Part shown: positions 1-10,777 of the stretch, one piece after another
How positions within the stretch are numbered: the stretch's first letter is position 1
How the letters are laid out: each line of letters opens with the position of its first letter
Source of the DNA: Termitomyces sp. T153
Lineage: Eukaryota; Basidiomycota; Agaricomycetes; Agaricales; Lyophyllaceae
Assembly: GCA_018296165.2 (NCBI GenBank)
Contig: JACKQL020000047.1
Span: 310,001-374,000 of the forward strand
DNA length: 64,000 nucleotides
Direction: 5' to 3'
Made by a program: the position numbers and the translations under genes
The notes under the pieces: model-generated
What the model was told of the DNA's origin: nothing
What the model saw: only the letters and a program-made list of their open reading frames with translations
Database searches by the model: none

Positions 1-430
1 ATATAAGAATTGCCTTTTAAAGGTGAACACAATACAAGTTGGCTGTTTTTAGCTGTTTGAACATGTTTTCTTGAAAAAAAATTACAGTAGACAGCTTACA
101 TACATATATACAATCTTTTGACTATGTGTGAAACATTCCAGATAGTCTGCAGGTGTCAAAAAGGCCAAATGCAATTTAGTGCACACTGTTTTTCATGCCT
201 CACATGTTTTTTGACACAATATGACCAAATAATGGGCATTTACAAGGTTGTGAAAAGGAGGCCACATGACAAAATATGTTTGGTCACATCTATTGATTGA
301 TTGATGTTAACTAACAAGCTTATTAGTAACTCCTTAACCATATTGGGCTATTGATATATCAAATATCTTATCATGCAAGTTGATTTTTAATGGTTTTTGA
401 CTGTTAAATTGCTTAACAATTGATGTTTCA
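1..430. other. AT-rich flank, no gene seen
   Basis: This stretch is AT-rich and almost free of CpG. It leads into the Helitron open frame that begins near 430. I see no ORF with recognisable protein similarity and no RNA gene here. The composition matches the adjoining repeat island rather than the gene region after 6.5 kb. Confidence 0.5.
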
Positions 431-1499
431 GGCAACCACCTACTACTCCTGAAAGCCAAAGGCAACAAGCTAGGATTCAAAGGAGATTTGAACAGTTACA
501 AATGACAGATCCTGATGATTGTCATGCAAATAGAAACAATGGATCTTTGGAACAGATCAATACTGTGGTTGTCTCACCACTTCAATTGGGGCCTGGGAGT
601 ATGGGAACTGGGAGTAACAATCAATTTATGGGATCTAGGGGTATGGGAACTGGGAGTAACAATCAATCTATGGGATCTGGGAATATAGGATCTGGGGGAT
701 TGAAGCTTAATCACCAATCTATAGCCACCACTTTTGGCTCTTCAGGAAGACCTATTAGGCAGTTAGCACCTGCTGATGATCCATTCTCTATGGTCATTCC
801 TGAAACTATTTTACCTGAAGAATGGAATGCCTCTTTACAGAATCCCTTAACTAGATTGTTGCCTCCTCTGCTTGCTCCTATACAGAAAAGAGTCAATAGA
901 CTCAATCAGCCTATTGCAACTATGAGTATTCCTTAAACTCATCTGCCTGAAGGTTGGAATGCCCCTTTACAGAATTCCTTACCTAGATTGGTGCCCCCTC
1001 TGCCTGCTCCTATACATGGAAGAGTTATAAAAGCTTCTATACCAGAACCTATGCCTATAATAGTACCACCTCCTCCTCACACACTAGCTCTATTTCAAGA
1101 GCAACAAAGGCTGAAACAGAGGCAACAGGAGCAAGCACTAGCAGCCTTGCAAGAGCAACAAAGGCTGAGACACATTGCTCTAGCTGAAGAGCAGAAGAGG
1201 CAGCAAGAGGAGGTGCTAGCAGTGCTGCAAGAGCAACAAAGACTCAGACAAATTGCTATAGCTGAGGAGCAGGAGAGGCAACAACAATCATTGGCTATTC
1301 TCAGCCAGGAGAGAGAAAGAAAGGAAGAAGAGCAATTTATGCCAGAGGTTAGTTTAAAACAGATTTAAATGCTACTTTAACTAATAAAGTTGAACAGCAT
1401 ATAGATTTGAATCCTGAACATAGGCCTTTGAATGCAGCTATGGCTCAAAGGATCTTTCAAGGCTAGCAACAGCAACATGAAGCTGATCTGGAAGAGGAT

Positions 1500-1765
1500 T
1501 TCAATGATTTAGGTCCTCAGAATGATATACCTTCTGAGGATGACTTGGAATATGTTGATCCTGCTGGACATTAAGCACCAAAGCAATTGGATCCTCCCCT
1601 TGATAATCCATTGGGTCCTCAGGATGACATACCTTCTGATGATGACTTGGAATATGTTGATCCTGCTGGACATCAACCAGCAGAGCAATTAGATCCTCCC
1701 CTTGATGTGCCATTGGGTCCTTAGGATGACATCCCTTCTGATGATGACTTGGATTATGCTGATCC
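1500..1765 (+). repeat. About three tandem copies of a ~110-bp coding repeat
   Basis: The phrase encoding SDDDLEYVDPAG-type acidic sequence recurs at about 1515, 1625 and 1735, each followed by a stretch encoding an LDPPLD-type segment. It belongs to the low-complexity N-terminal part of the Helitron protein. Later copies carry extra differences and stops, so they have decayed separately. Confidence 0.6.
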
Positions 1766-2313
1766 TGTTCAACAGAGACCTGCAGAAGACTTGGACCCTG
1801 CTCCACCCAATCATCCAGCAGGACTACAAAATTCTGCTGAACAGCCTCCCCTTGAGCTTCCTATTCTACTACAGCTTGGCCCTATTCAGCCTATTCCAAG
1901 AGGAAGGCAACCTTACTTGATTGAATACCCTTCACATTATCTTGGTCCTATGATTATCATATGTCCACACTGCCAGGTTCTACATTTTGATGCTGAAAAG
2001 CTCACCAAGTCTACCATTTATAATTTAAAGTTTGGCATGTGCTGCTTATAAGGCCAAGTGGATTTGCCTAGGCTTCAAGATGCTCCAGCAGATTTACTAA
2101 ACCTGCTCCATGGTTATCATCCACTCTCTGACACCTTTGAAACATCTATCCATCAATACAATGCAGCCTTTGCATTCACATCTCTGGAAGTCAAAATTGA
2201 GAGATGAAATCAAGGAACACTTGGATGCCAGATACATTTCTGCAGCTGAATCATGCTGGCACATCTTTGAATTCAACATGCATGGAGAGCATCCTCCTGT
2301 ATATTGATTACCT

Positions 2314-4545
2314 GTGCATTTGGAGGGCCAACATGAAGTCTACTTTCAGGATAATGAACCTTTGGAGATGGTAGCTGCTAAGCCTAATGCAAACGAGACT
2401 GCACTCACTGCTTGGTTCACAGCCAATGCCAAATTCCCTGATAACAACACTACTTATCAGAGCTTTCCAACCAAGTTTGTCTATGAAGCTTCCAAAAGGA
2501 CCTGGAAGGAGAGGCAGAGAGGAACAGCTATTGGGAGGATGTACTTTGCTTCAACTCAACAGGGAGAAAGGTTCTACCTTAGGATGCTCCTGACAGTTGT
2601 GACCAATGCAACATCATGGGCTGATCTCAGGACAGTCAATGGCAACACTTATCCTACCTACAAGGAGGCATGCAAGGCCCTTGGTCTTCTAGAAGATGAT
2701 GCAGAATGGAGGCAGTGTCTTGCTGAAGCTGCTCCAATCCAATCAGAATCAGCTCTCAGACAGCTCTTTTGCACTATCCTATTTCACTATGCTCCTACCA
2801 CTCCAGAAGCTCTATGAGATGAATTCAGGCACTCCATTTGTGATGATCTTCAACACAGATTGGAGAACATTTGGCAGTACAGGGACAGAGTCTTTACTAA
2901 TGAAGATGTCTATGACTATAGTCTTCATCTGATCAATGATAACCTGAAGAATTTTGGCAAGACTCTTCAAGACTTTCCAAACATGCCAGAACCCCAACAA
3001 GTTTGGAATGTGATTCCAGGCAAATTGGACATTGTATCAATAGTTGACATTGATACTGATCAAACAATTTCAGGAAATAGGCTTTTGCAAGAAGAAACAG
3101 ATTATGATGTTGAGGAGTTGAAGAGAAGGGTGGATGAAAACAAAGCCAGGTTTAATGGTGAACAACTGGGGGCCTTCAATGAAGTTATGGACTCTGTGGA
3201 CAATAACTTGGGCAAGATGATATTCATTCACAGTGCAGGTGGATGTGGCAAAACATTTGTCTGCAACACTTTGGCTTCTGCTGTTCAGTCAAATGGAGAT
3301 GTGGCAGTATGTGTAGCATCATCTGGAATTGCTGCCTTATTGCTGGAGGGTGGTAGAACTGCACATTCAAGGTTCAAAATCCTCATTCCTGCTCTGGATA
3401 CATCCATTGCCAATATCAAAAGAGGAACTCAGTTGTCTCAACTCCTACTCTGGACCAAAGTTGTCATCTGGGATGAAGTCCCAATGCAACACAAAAATGC
3501 CATTGACTCTGTGGATTGAGGGTTCAGAGACATCCTGGAGAAGGATGTTCCTTTTGGTGGAGTGACTGTGGTGTTTGGAGGAGATTTTAGGCAAACTCTC
3601 CCAGTTATCCAACGAGGACTTAAGCAGCAGATGATTGCTGCTTCACTCAAAAGGGGAAGACTTTGGAATCAGATTCAAGTCCACTACTTGGTTCAAAACA
3701 TGAGATTGGATCAGACTCTTGATAATATTGCTCATGCAGCTTGGTTATTGGATGTTGGTGCTGGAAAAAACCTTGGGCTTGGAGAAACAGTACAACTTCC
3801 ACAAACTATGATCTGTGATGACAATTCTGTCACTGGATTGATCTCTTCCACTTATCCTCATATTGATCACCATCAAGATGATCAGTATTACTTGGACTGT
3901 ACCATCCTTTCTGGCAAGAACTCTGATGTAGAAGATACCAACTCTGAAGTTTTGCAGAGATGTGCAGGAGAAGAGAAAATCTTGCAGAGTGCAGACTCTG
4001 TCATATCTGATGATGGGAATCCTAATGGCCTTGCATTGTATCCAATGGAATACCTCAACTCTCTCAGAGCCAGCAGTTTGCCTTTGGCTAAATTGGCTTT
4101 GAAGATTGGTGTTCCTATCATGCTGCTCAGGAATCTGGATACAACCAAAGGACTTTGCAATGGGACAAGAATGATTGTTACTCACATCAGCACCAGAGTT
4201 CTCAGATGTAGAATCATCAGTGGAGATGCCAAATTTGCAGGATCAATTGTTTTGATTCAAAAAATCAACATGGATGTCTCTGAAGAGGATTTGCCAGTTC
4301 CATTGTGCAGGAGACAATTCCCAGTTTGATTAGCCTTTGCTATGACAATCAACAAGTCTCAGGGTCAATCAGTCAAGCATGTTGGATTGGACCTTCAATC
4401 AGGGGTTTTTTTGCATGGCCTATTTATGTTGCACTCTCTCAGTGCACATCAGGAGATTGTATCAAAGTCATCTTGGACCCAGAAAACACATCAAGAAAGA
4501 CTGCAAATATTGTCTATCAGGAAATCCTGAATGGTTTACAAATGT
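2314..4545 (+). pseudogene. PIF1-like DNA helicase of the Helitron, interrupted by stops
   Basis: One reading frame runs from 2314 to 4329 and is cut by TGA near 2815, TGA near 3517 and TGA near 4327; recognisable helicase sequence continues after the last stop in the same frame. Motifs I (HSAGGCGKTF), II (VIWDEV), III (FGGDFRQTLPV) and the C-terminal INKSQGQS are all present, so the parent was a full PIF1-type helicase. Stops sit where CGA-to-TGA type changes are plausible, in a segment nearly empty of CpG. This points to cytosine-methylation decay or a RIP-like process. In intact elements the helicase serves rolling-circle transposition together with the Rep nuclease, which is missing here, so this copy cannot be autonomous. 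Confidence 0.8.
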
Positions 4546-4834
4546 AAGTGTGACTTTTGTTGGATTCAAGCAACAAATTGCTAACTTCTATGAACTTCAG
4601 CACCTAATGTCTATAGCTGGACCATGTAGTATAGATTTTCTTAATGGTTTACAAATGTAAGTGTGACAGTTTAAATAATTGCTTGGTTAGTACTAACTTT
4701 TAGAATTTTCAGCATCTCTAATATATACCAGTGGACATTGTAGTATTTTGTTAATAATGTAATATAGATATATGATTGGTTGATACATGAAATCTCAGTG
4801 TATTGAATTATAAGAGAAAAGCAACACTTGGTCA

Positions 4835-5003
4835 ACAAAATACAAAGACCTAACCAAATGAAGTGAGGTTGGGCCTGGGACTTAGCATTGAGTTAGAAAT
4901 ACAAGGACCTAACCAAACAAAGTGAGGTTGGGTCTGGGATGAAGCATTGAGGAGAATATTGAGGACCTAACCAAACAAAGTGAGGTTGGGCCTGGGATGA
5001 AGC
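4835..5003. repeat. Minisatellite block 1, three ~59-bp units
   Basis: The unit starts AAGGACCTAACCAAACAAAG and continues GTGAGGTTGGGTCTGGGA, followed by an ACTTAGCATTGAG-type tail. Three copies are visible here, the last one running straight into a hairpin motif at 5006. The same unit makes up a second, longer block at 5957-6475. Confidence 0.85.
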
Positions 5004-5005
5004 AA

Positions 5006-5043
5006 GAGCTACAGGCCCATGCCAAAGGCACAGACTATAGCTC
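5006..5043. repeat. 38-nt hairpin motif, copy 1 (decayed)
   Basis: The motif begins GAGCTACAG and ends CTATAGCTC around a GCCAAAGGC core. It is a direct copy of 6477-6514, differing there by G-to-A changes only. It ends minisatellite block 1 exactly as the other copy ends block 2. Confidence 0.7.
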
Positions 5044-5049
5044 ATAGCT

Positions 5050-5950
5050 CATCTATATACTATGCGATGACCCCTGGGAAAGTGGCTGTGCCTCAATCTT
5101 CCAATAACCTGGGAAGATTCCTTATGTAATGCTTATGTAAAATTACATAACTTGGCTGGCCTCTAATTTTCAGCCTTTTCCTTTGGTGTGTGGCAAAGAT
5201 CAATCATCGCACCGAATCACTCTTTCTTTTGACCTCTCTTTCCAATCTGAAGCATCAACCATTCTCTCTGCTCTGATACTGTGAGAAGAAACTTTGATTG
5301 GCCTGATAGACTCTACTGACCCTCTTTTGGAGGTTCTCACACTTAACTAGCCATGTATACTCTACTTTTTGTCATCTCCAATCACTGATCATAGCTAATA
5401 ACCAGATTTCCACTATTGCATCCTTTTTCAGGCTTTTTCTGAGCATTGAGTAGCTTTTTGTTCTTTCAGATGGGCTTTCTTTTCTTTGCTTAATTGTCTA
5501 ATGGCTGATTTTGATGGTTATTTCTATATTAAAGCTGAATTGGGCTTAGTATACTCCTTTTTTGCATGTAACTTTTATGGACTAATTATGGATGAAATCA
5601 GACTTCACTACATTCTTTATCAGGCTCCTTTTTTGAGTGTTCAGTAGCTTTGCAGGTATGCTTTTTCTATATTTGTCTGAGAGCTGATTCAAGTATTATC
5701 CATTTTCTTTTCTAAGCAGTTATTAGCTTTTCTGCTTTTAAGGTAGATCTCTTTCTCTGGGTTGATTGAAAGTTGATCTTAATGTTCTTTCATTAGAATT
5801 CTGAATTGGATTTTATCTTCAGATTATATTTGAGCCATTTTAGGCTCTCATTCAGGTAAGATATAAATGTTCCCTGCTCATTGAGGACTATACTCTTGAC
5901 TGACAATTTGGTAGTTTCTGTTCTCTGGCCTTTACTACTGTAATTGAGTT
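5050..5950. other. Spacer between the two minisatellite blocks
   Basis: This is unique, T-rich sequence on the plus strand, with many short TTTCTTTT-type runs. I find no ORF, RNA gene or further repeat unit in it. Because both of its sides end in the same satellite and hairpin, it could be the inner part of a non-autonomous element or simply the spacer of a duplicated array. Confidence 0.5.
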
Positions 5951-5956
5951 TGGAAT

Positions 5957-6475
5957 ACAAAAACCTAATTGAATGAAGTGAGGTTGGGTCTGGGACCTAG
6001 CATTGAGTAGAATATCAAGGACCTAACCAAAGAAAGTGAGGTTAAGTCTGAGACTAAGCATTGAGTAGAATATTGAGGACTCAACCAAACAAAGTGAGGT
6101 TGGGTCTGGGACTTAACATTGAGTTTGAAATACAAGGACCTAACCAAACAAAGTGAAATTGGGTCTGAGACATATGTTGAGTTTGAAAATCAAGGACCTA
6201 ACCAAACAAAGTGAAGTTGGGTCTGGGACTTAGCATTGAGTTTGAAATACAAGGACCTAACCAAATGAAGTGAGGTAAGGTCTGGAACTTAGCATTGAGT
6301 TTGACATTCAAGGACCTAACCAAACAAAGTGAGGTTGAGTCTGGAACTTAGCATTGAGTAGAAACAACAAATTAAGGACCTAACTGAACAAAGTGAGATT
6401 GATTCTGGAGATAAGCATTGAGTAGAATATCAAGGACCTAACTGAACAAAGTGAAATTGGGTCTGGGATGAAGCA
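5957..6475. repeat. Minisatellite block 2, about nine ~59-bp units
   Basis: About nine head-to-tail copies of the block-1 unit are present. Variation sits mostly in the tail between the AGCATTGAG and AAGGACC parts of the unit (TTTGAAATAC or TAGAATATC). The G-rich strand reads GTGAGGTTGGGTCTGGG. No protein frame is kept across units. Confidence 0.88.
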
Positions 6476-6476
6476 A

Positions 6477-6514
6477 GAGCTACAGGCCCATGCCGAAGGC
6501 ACGGACTGTAGCTC
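6477..6514. repeat. 38-nt hairpin motif, copy 2 (CpG intact)
   Basis: GAGCTACAG at the left pairs perfectly with CTGTAGCTC at the right, and a second small stem GCC-GAA-GGC lies inside. This copy keeps its CpG sites, whereas the copy at 5006 has lost them. It lies at the border between the repeat island and the CpG-rich gene region. Confidence 0.7.
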
Positions 6515-6519
6515 GTGGT

Positions 6520-7293
6520 GTAGATGAGGAGACGTCAGGTCTGGCCTTTCAAGTTGTTGATGACCAATTGGCTGACAGTCTTATCTAATCTCGATGAATT
6601 TCGAAATGATGGTATGGATGAACATAAACGTTCACGGTTCCAGGAACAACCCATACTTGTCGCCCTTCGAATTGTTTGATGGTTCGGAGACTGTAGCTCG
6701 CAATCCACGATCAACTTCTAAACTGCCTGCGTCGTTTGCATCAAGAATCAAGGAATCGCTACTCATCAAAATCGCATTCATCAACCGTGTATGAGATTCT
6801 AGACTCTCAAGAATGCCTGAGTTTTCAGTGGAAATATTGCTCGTACGAAGCTGAATGGATGACAGACCGTGACTCATGATGAAGTTTTGGAATGCCAACT
6901 TGCTGGCCCATCGATACTGTGTTTCTGAATCCAGCCAGGAATCCAGCCAGGGTCACGCCTTATCAGCGATGAGCGCTAGCAAAGATCCATGCTGGCGGCA
7001 AAGATTAGAATGTCGTCAAGCCGAAATTAAAATTCATGTCCGGAACGTGGGCTCTGCCATTGAACAGGATGTTAAAGTGCAACTTGGGAATGTCTTCAAC
7101 CCCCACACAATGCGCCAGCCAACCTTGTCACCATAGCCCAGCATGCCGCAGCCGAGGAGAGGTCTGACTCGCACTTGTTACACGAGGTTACAGCGTTAAA
7201 TCAAAAGATCGTGAAGGTCCCCACGTTGTGAGCGCCTCGTGGCGAAAGCTTTATACAAGTACCCAATTCGAGACTGCGATCTTTCCACCCGTT
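6520..7293. other. Transition zone, possible gene remnant
   Basis: Sequence here regains CpG and gene-like composition. On the minus strand one frame is open from about 6960 down to 6632 (contains ETQYRWASKLAFQNF and LRATVSEPSNNSKG); a plus-strand frame is open at 6876-7136. Neither resembles a family I know. An Hsp70 partner for C1 would be expected on the minus strand here by analogy with the other pairs, but no phosphate-binding DVGTT motif is visible. Confidence 0.4.
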
Positions 7294-8799
7294 ATGGTGC
7301 TCCTGCTCTCGTCATTTTCACTCCTTGACTCGTATGGTCGAATAGACGGTACAGCAGTAACTCTGACCATGGTTTTCTGTGGTGCTATTTTTATCAGTTA
7401 TAGGGACCTTCAACAACGATTCAAACGAAGAAGACTAGAAATCTCTGAACTACACAGAGAACTGGATGAAGCGAGGGGAGAAATTCGAACAAAGGATGAA
7501 CTGTTGACGGATCTAACGAGAGAAGTAAACGAAAGAAACCAGCGACTGGAGGAAAAGGAAAGGAGTTTGAACGAGGCTCGTGTAAACAATCAAGCCCTTA
7601 GCGCGCAGCTCGGGCGACGAAATCAAGAGATGCAGCAGCACAAACGCGAGCACGCACTAACCGTCGAGTTGCTGGACGCACGGACGCAGGAACTCAAAGG
7701 CGCCGAAGCATTCTTGACAAAGGCTGACACGCTGTCCGGTGCTGAAGTGATTGCTCTCGTCAACACACTTAACTCCGAGATATACCAAACAGCAGCGATG
7801 GTAGCCGAAGCCTTTAACTACAAGGCAAGGGCAGAGGGGGTTAATAGCAGTGTAGAAGAGGCTAGCGGCTTGATAGAGGCCCATGGGAGTGTCACCGATG
7901 CGGTAGGACTAAAAAGGGTAGACGGGGATGAAAACAACGCAGAAGAGATTGGCGACTTAACAGAGGACTACGCCAATCCTACCGACACGGTAGGAGCAGA
8001 AAGGGTAGAAGGTGATGGAATCAATGTAGAAGGAGCTGGTGGCTTGACGGAGATCTATGCAAGCGTCACGGACGCAGTAGGAACGAAGATGATGGAGATG
8101 TTAAAGTCTTTGGATCATCGCGAAGACCCGACGATTGTTCAGGTGGCTTTTCAGACTGCTATGGCTGCCATTTCAAACTGGATTGTCAGGTCGTGGAATC
8201 TGGAGGATACGGAAACCGACAACGGACTTAACAAAGTCTATAAGGAGATGCGAGAAACGGGTGAGCGTTCCGTAGTCGCTTATTTGATATTTTGCTCACC
8301 TAACGGACCAGAGGAACAGGCAATTTCGGGAAGATGGCGCGCACTGACGCGGAGATACCTTCCCAACGTAGCAGAGCACGAGCTTTCCTATCTATTCATT
8401 GACGCGATCATCAACATTCTTCTTGTCGCCAACGCTGTCCAGTCACACGATGAGCTCCTCAAGACCGTCGAAACACGTTTCGCGGAGCGCATAGCTATCA
8501 TTGTCAGAAGTGCGCAGAACTTGCGGAAAGCGATCGGCGAAGGAGTCACATCGTGCGACTTTGAAGTCATCTTCATCGATCATGACACCATGTTCTCGCC
8601 GGCACAGATGGACGACGAATACGCTGGGGACTTTGAACAGGAGGGACCTGTGCTGTGTACGGTTCAACTCGGATTACAGAAAATCGAGAGACGGTCCGGA
8701 AAAGAAGCGATCTGGGAAGGCACGATACTTGTCAGACCCAAGATTGCTCTGAAATCGGGGATCATGGAGATGGTAGGTTCGACGGACAATTCCCCTTGA
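7294..8799 (+). CDS. Coiled-coil family protein C1, membrane-anchored version
   Basis: Model: join(7294..8260, 8312..8799), 484 aa. The first in-frame ATG is at 7294; the frame is open further up but only from a GTG, and a donor-like GTGAGC at 7228 leaves room for an upstream exon, so the start is uncertain. Residues 1-45 hold two hydrophobic stretches followed by RFKRRR, which suggests a membrane anchor not seen in C2-C5. A coiled coil fills about 45-145. The family module LSGAEVIALVNTLNSEI is near 147-163 and VQVAFQ near 282. The 51-nt in-frame intron lies at phase 1 just before SGRWRALT, as in all paralogues. The C-terminus has the VRPKIALKSGI version of the family end motif. Residues ~184-266 are three degenerate repeats found only here. 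Function unknown. Confidence 0.75.
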   Translation: MVLLLSSFSLLDSYGRIDGTAVTLTMVFCGAIFISYRDLQQRFKRRRLEISELHRELDEARGEIRTKDELLTDLTREVNERNQRLEEKERSLNEARVNNQALSAQLGRRNQEMQQHKREHALTVELLDARTQELKGAEAFLTKADTLSGAEVIALVNTLNSEIYQTAAMVAEAFNYKARAEGVNSSVEEASGLIEAHGSVTDAVGLKRVDGDENNAEEIGDLTEDYANPTDTVGAERVEGDGINVEGAGGLTEIYASVTDAVGTKMMEMLKSLDHREDPTIVQVAFQTAMAAISNWIVRSWNLEDTETDNGLNKVYKEMRETGERSVVAYLIFCSPNGPEEQAISGRWRALTRRYLPNVAEHELSYLFIDAIINILLVANAVQSHDELLKTVETRFAERIAIIVRSAQNLRKAIGEGVTSCDFEVIFIDHDTMFSPAQMDDEYAGDFEQEGPVLCTVQLGLQKIERRSGKEAIWEGTILVRPKIALKSGIMEMVGSTDNSP

Positions 8800-9062
8800 G
8801 GTAACTGCCCAGCCACCATACACATGTTTTTAACATGCACGTTATGTAACTTATAACTTTGGACAGTTAACTTAAACGCTGTCCTACTTATAATACACAT
8901 TAATTTTTATGTGGCTAACTTCATCGAAATCTTATGGTCTAGTGAACTGGGGAAGAGAGTTCAAGTGCAGAAAACATACATTGTGGTAAATACATTGCGA
9001 AGATGACTCTTAAAATCATGGGTCCGGATATGAGACGGGGTTGACAGAGCCTGCGACACGTA
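8800..9062. other. Intergenic region between convergent genes
   Basis: This lies between the stop codons of C1 (plus strand) and the DUF1776-like gene (minus strand). It is AT-richer than its neighbours and probably holds both 3' untranslated regions. No further gene is visible. Confidence 0.5.
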
Positions 9063-10599
9063 CTATCCAAGAATGTCACTGTTCAGTTTATAGTCTTGGT
9101 CAATATCAGGTGCAGTGTCCTTAACTTCCTCTTTCAGCGGATTGGCCAACTCCCATCCCTTCAACGCATCCTCATATGCCTCCCAAACCAAGCGTCCCAT
9201 CACTTCTCCACCATATTCCCCATCATCTGGAATATCAAGAACCTCTTCTAGCCCTTCTTTGCCGTTTCCCCTCTGCAGCTTCTTCTCTGAAGGAGTGTCC
9301 GAGGGCACCGGTACTGTCAGTCTCACCACCGCACATTCTGCATACAAAGCGCCCGGCTTCAAGACCTCCTCTGGTATCTCTGATACAGAATCGTCAATAG
9401 GAGTACCATCGTTATTTGATGTTTTAGCGGCTCTGGGAGCTGTTTCCGAGAGGACTTTGAAAGGTGTAGGAAGAAAAAGAGCGTGGAGGATAGTTTGAAC
9501 CGACGCTTCTGGGGATTTCGTAAAAATTCGGAGCAGAGGTTGTATTAAGAAGTATCTGGATTCAAGATCGTCAATATTAATCAAGCTGGCTGTGGTGAAA
9601 CCCCACAGTGCAACGCCCACTCTTGTATATCCCGAGGGAGAAGTCCAATCTGCATTTAACAAGGGAGCAATGGTGTCTACCCTACTAATACCAGGTGAGA
9701 CGCTGACCGCAACGATATTCGACCTCTGAGTTTTCGCGTTGATAACTGGTACCACACTTGATCCTTCGTCAGTCTTGGGAACTTGCGCAGCTGGAAGCGC
9801 ATCTAGAATTCTTTGCAAATGACGCATTAATATCGTAGTGCGCAGCGAGCGATTGCCCTCTAGAACAAATATCGACTTTGTCGATGCATCTGAGGTCCGG
9901 GAGTGCAATGGTATTGTAAATGACGGCCCGGAAGCAGCCGCGTAGAATGGGTTGACCACAGTTATCACGCGTATGTCCCGTTCAGTTGGTGCAATCAGTA
10001 GTGCCGGAAGTAGAAGTGTTGTGATGAGGAATGTAGCCAACGAAGCTGCCTCACGCTTGGACTCAGCATCCTCTGGTGTCTGAGTCCTTGCTACGAGTCC
10101 GGAAGACCCGATATGATTATATTCGTGAGCAAAGACGATAGCATCAATGCGCTGGTCGGAACCCGTGAGGAACCGTGTGCAGAACGACCGTATCGATGAA
10201 GGTGATGATAAATCGCATTGCTCCGCATAAATTTCTTCGTTCGAATGAGTCTCCCGTAACAAGGAAATGATTACAGTGACTTCCGGCGAATCAATGGGAT
10301 GCGGTGACAGCGCTATAATGTGTGCACCTCGTTGAGCTAACGACTGAAGAATAGTCAGTCCCATTGGCGTGAAACCACCCTTGTCTACATGTTCAGCTCG
10401 ACACATTCACTTAGTAATCAGAACGATAGCACACCGTCACCAAAATCTTCCGTGCATGCAAATCTCTCTCTCTATTTGTCCTTCGGCCCTGAGAGAAAGC
10501 GCGAAGCACAAGCAGTGTGACGAGCCCTATAACGACATGGACCGTATATTGTGTTGGGAAAAAAGCAGAATATGCAGCACCTGCAATTTTAAGAACCAT
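9063..10599 (-). CDS. SDR-fold protein of the DUF1776/YSC83 type
   Basis: Model: complement(join(9063..10379, 10435..10599)), 493 aa. Exon 1 encodes an N-terminal hydrophobic segment (VHVVIGLVTLLVLRAF) after MVLKIAGAAYSAFF, so the protein is probably membrane-anchored. The 55-nt intron joins KILVT to GGFTPMG, recreating the TGGxxxxG nucleotide-binding turn of short-chain dehydrogenases. A Rossmann-like order follows: RGAHIIALSPHP, an EQCDLSSPSSIRSF acidic turn, DAIVFAHEYNHIG, VSVSPGISRVDTI. The usual catalytic YxxxK is not obvious, so enzyme activity is doubtful. Yeast YSC83, the best-known relative of DUF1776, is reported as mitochondrial. Family assignment is from recall of sequence style; a plain SDR oxidoreductase is the alternative. 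The 3' end converges with C1. Confidence 0.7.
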
Positions 10600-10777
10600 G
10601 CTCCACGTAGATGGGTACTCAAAAAAGCGGAGTAGCTCGTTTAATTTGAACCCTTCATCACTTATAGATCGACGGCTGGAGACGCTGTTATGCTCAGTGA
10701 CAGCTGGTCAATACATGCCGTAAGCATGAAAAATTGATGCCATAGAAGCCAGCTCTCGTCAACGACAAATCAATTAT

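Larger units (their letters stand above)
430..4550 (+). mobile_element. Degenerate Helitron remnant with PIF1-like helicase, Rep part missing
   Basis: The plus strand carries broken pieces of a fungal Helitron protein. At about 1930-2200 is the region that normally precedes the Rep domain (CPHCQVLHFDAEKL, KFGMCCL, QYNAAFAFTSLEV). At 2210-2350 comes the segment that normally follows Rep (HLDARYISAAESCWHIFEF, LEGQHEVYF), directly joined to it. The HUH relaxase section expected between them is absent. From 2314 to 4550 a PIF1-like SF1B helicase can be read: Walker A GGCGKT near 3240, Walker B VIWDEVP near 3465, GGDFRQTLPV near 3580, and the motif VI-like [17 protein letters not shown] near 4345. 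Several in-frame stops break it. The 502-1370 part is low complexity and glutamine-rich. The element ends are not identified. Confidence 0.8.

Noticed and set aside
1501..1806. Minus-strand frame of 101 codons with repeats
   Set aside because: It is the shadow of the acidic tandem repeat in the Helitron frame on the plus strand.
4835..6475. CRISPR-like or telomeric array
   Set aside because: The units are direct tandem copies without unique spacers of even size, and CCTAACC occurs only once per 59-bp unit, unlike telomere repeats; the genome is eukaryotic.
6632..6960. C-terminal relic of a coiled-coil family gene
   Set aside because: A loose resemblance to the end region of C2 is seen, but neither the LKPKVVL motif nor the GRWR site is present.
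7228..8799. Continuous 523-codon reading of C1 from 7228
   Set aside because: It starts with GTG and reads through the 51-nt intron at 8261-8311, whose position and phase agree with all four paralogues.
9115..9498. Plus-strand frame of 127 codons
   Set aside because: It is the antisense shadow of the DUF1776-like gene, which has clear SDR motifs on the minus strand.
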